A DNA stretch of 6,789 nucleotides from an uncultured Gemella sp. (GTDB lineage: Bacteria > Bacillota > Bacilli > Staphylococcales > Gemellaceae). The notes under the pieces were generated by a model. The model was not told the DNA's origin and made no database searches. It saw nothing but the letters and a program-made list of their open reading frames with translations. Both the position numbers and the translations under genes were made by a program. The number at the start of each line of letters is the position of its first letter. Position 1 is the first letter of the stretch. The DNA lies in assembly GCA_900555985.1 (NCBI GenBank), contig USNF01000039.1, positions 1 through 6,789 on the forward strand, in the 5' to 3' direction. Below, piece after piece: positions 5,862 to 6,789 of the stretch.

Positions 5862-5868
5862 AGAGGAG
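5862..5868 (+). promoter_or_regulatory. Ribosome binding site deciding the rseP start
   Basis: AGAGGAG, 6 nt before the ATG at 5875. It sits in the 13-bp gap after the cdsA stop and fixes the start of the truncated protease gene. Confidence 0.85.
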
Positions 5869-5874
5869 TATTAG

Positions 5875-6789
5875 ATGCAAGGTATAATAGCATTTATATT
5901 AATATTTTTTGTAGTAGTAACAATACATGAATTTGGTCATTTTATCGTAGCAAAAAAATCTGGAATTTTATGTCAAGAATTCGCTATAGGAATGGGGCCA
6001 AAGATATTTCATAAAAAAATTGGGGAAACAAATTTTACTATTAGATTACTTCCACTAGGTGGATATGTAAAAATGCCTGATAATGTATTTGATTTCAATA
6101 ATGATGTCTCAATGTATGATTTAAAAAAAGGAATGAACATCAGACTTAAATTAGATAGTAATGATAAAGTAGAAAAAATTATTTTAGATGAATCAAATAA
6201 TATGGAATTATTACCAATTCACCTAGAAGATTTTGATTTAACTGAAAAACTATTTATCAGAGGTTTTGTTGGGGATGAATCAGAATATTTTGAAGTAAGA
6301 AAAGATGCTTGTGTAGTATTTGGTGGTATGGAAGAGCAGATAGCTCCAATTGAAAGAATGTTTTCATCACATTCTTGGGGTAAAAAATTCTGGACTCTTT
6401 TTGCAGGACCACTAATGAATTTCTTTTTAGCGGCTGTAATATTTGTTGGTTTAGCTTTTTACACAGGAGTACCGGTAAATAATAATGATGCAAAATTAGG
6501 AGTTGTTGCTGATAATTCACCAGCTCAAACAGCAGGTTTAAAAGTTGGAGATACGATTACTGAGGTTAATGGTCAATCTGTTTCAACTTGGACAGGATTT
6601 GTTGAAAAAATCAAAGAATCTAAAGGGCAGGAATTAACATTAAAAGTAAATAGAGATGGTTCTATACAAGAAGTTAAGGTGACTCCAAAAGAAGAAATCA
6701 CAAAAAATAAAAAAGGTGAAGAGGTAAAATCTTTTAAAGTAGGTATTGGAAAATATCAAGAAACAAAAAAAGGTTTTGTAGATTCTATA
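5875..6789 (+). CDS. rseP: Site-2 intramembrane zinc metalloprotease RseP/RasP, 3' end cut by the window
   Basis: An open frame of 305 codons runs without a stop to the window edge; the family is usually about 420 residues, so about a quarter is missing. It belongs to peptidase family M50 (RseP; RasP/YluC in Bacillus), which cuts membrane-spanning substrates such as anti-sigma factors and leftover signal peptides inside the membrane. Membrane segment 1 (about 3-24) holds the zinc site HEFGH (18-22) with catalytic Glu19. LPLGGYVKM (59-67) is the conserved membrane-associated loop. A soluble region (about 68-165) follows, as in other Firmicutes members. AGPLMNFFLA (177-186) starts membrane segment 2. 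A PDZ domain spans about 208-275 (AGLKVGDTITEVNGQ at 220-234). The second zinc motif, an Asp near the C terminus, would lie outside. The gene directly follows cdsA without dxr, as in streptococci. No frameshift is seen. Confidence 0.95.
   Translation, partial: MQGIIAFILIFFVVVTIHEFGHFIVAKKSGILCQEFAIGMGPKIFHKKIGETNFTIRLLPLGGYVKMPDNVFDFNNDVSMYDLKKGMNIRLKLDSNDKVEKIILDESNNMELLPIHLEDFDLTEKLFIRGFVGDESEYFEVRKDACVVFGGMEEQIAPIERMFSSHSWGKKFWTLFAGPLMNFFLAAVIFVGLAFYTGVPVNNNDAKLGVVADNSPAQTAGLKVGDTITEVNGQSVSTWTGFVEKIKESKGQELTLKVNRDGSIQEVKVTPKEEITKNKKGEEVKSFKVGIGKYQETKKGFVDSI

Noticed and set aside
6257..6520. Open frame of 87 codons on the minus strand
   Set aside because: It lies antisense to rseP over the region that encodes the second membrane segment. 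Its low-complexity Leu/Gln/His-rich translation is typical of a shadow frame.
1..6789. CRISPR array, tRNA or rRNA gene, transposase, toxin-antitoxin or phage genes
   Set aside because: I looked for regular direct repeats, cloverleaf patterns and family motifs on both strands and saw none. The coding space is filled by ordinary transport and envelope genes.

Overview
The window is AT-rich, with coding sequence and codon use typical of a low-GC Gram-positive bacterium (Bacillota, class Bacilli). The MetQ lipoprotein, the T-box leader and the uppS-cdsA-rseP order fit this. My best guess at genus level is something like Gemella, but that is an impression from protein style and was not computed.

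Layout. Positions 1-50 are an unassigned, relatively GC-rich stretch with two small inverted repeats. A 20-bp perfect hairpin (51-96) is a probable bidirectional terminator. From 4140 down to 96, on the minus strand, lies one methionine-responsive operon. It has an extended -10 promoter (4111-4139), a complete T-box leader with an AUG (Met) specifier triplet, a terminator/antiterminator switch (3854-4104), then metN (ATPase), metI (permease), metQ (substrate-binding lipoprotein) and a PLP-dependent class I/II aminotransferase. Spacing is tight: metN and metI overlap by 11 bp, and the next two gaps are 19 and 21 bp. When uncharged tRNA-Met accumulates, the leader should read through and the cell makes a high-affinity methionine importer plus the aminotransferase. 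The C-terminal NIL domain of MetN should add feedback inhibition by internal methionine at protein level.

From about 4210 rightwards, on the plus strand, lies a divergent envelope operon. Two tandem promoters precede uppS (undecaprenyl diphosphate synthase), cdsA (CDP-diglyceride synthase) and rseP/rasP (site-2 intramembrane metalloprotease, cut by the window end after 305 codons). uppS and cdsA overlap by 11 bp; rseP follows cdsA after 13 bp. No dxr lies between cdsA and rseP, and no frr lies immediately upstream of uppS, unlike many Firmicutes. This weakly suggests that isoprenoid precursors come from the mevalonate route.

Nothing in the window looks like a new defence, mobile or RNA-guided system. 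All eight major elements belong to recognisable families. The points most worth a second look are the T-box control of a methionine importer that also carries an aminotransferase of unknown substrate, the two-promoter start of uppS that decides its start codon, and the unexplained structured segment at the left edge.
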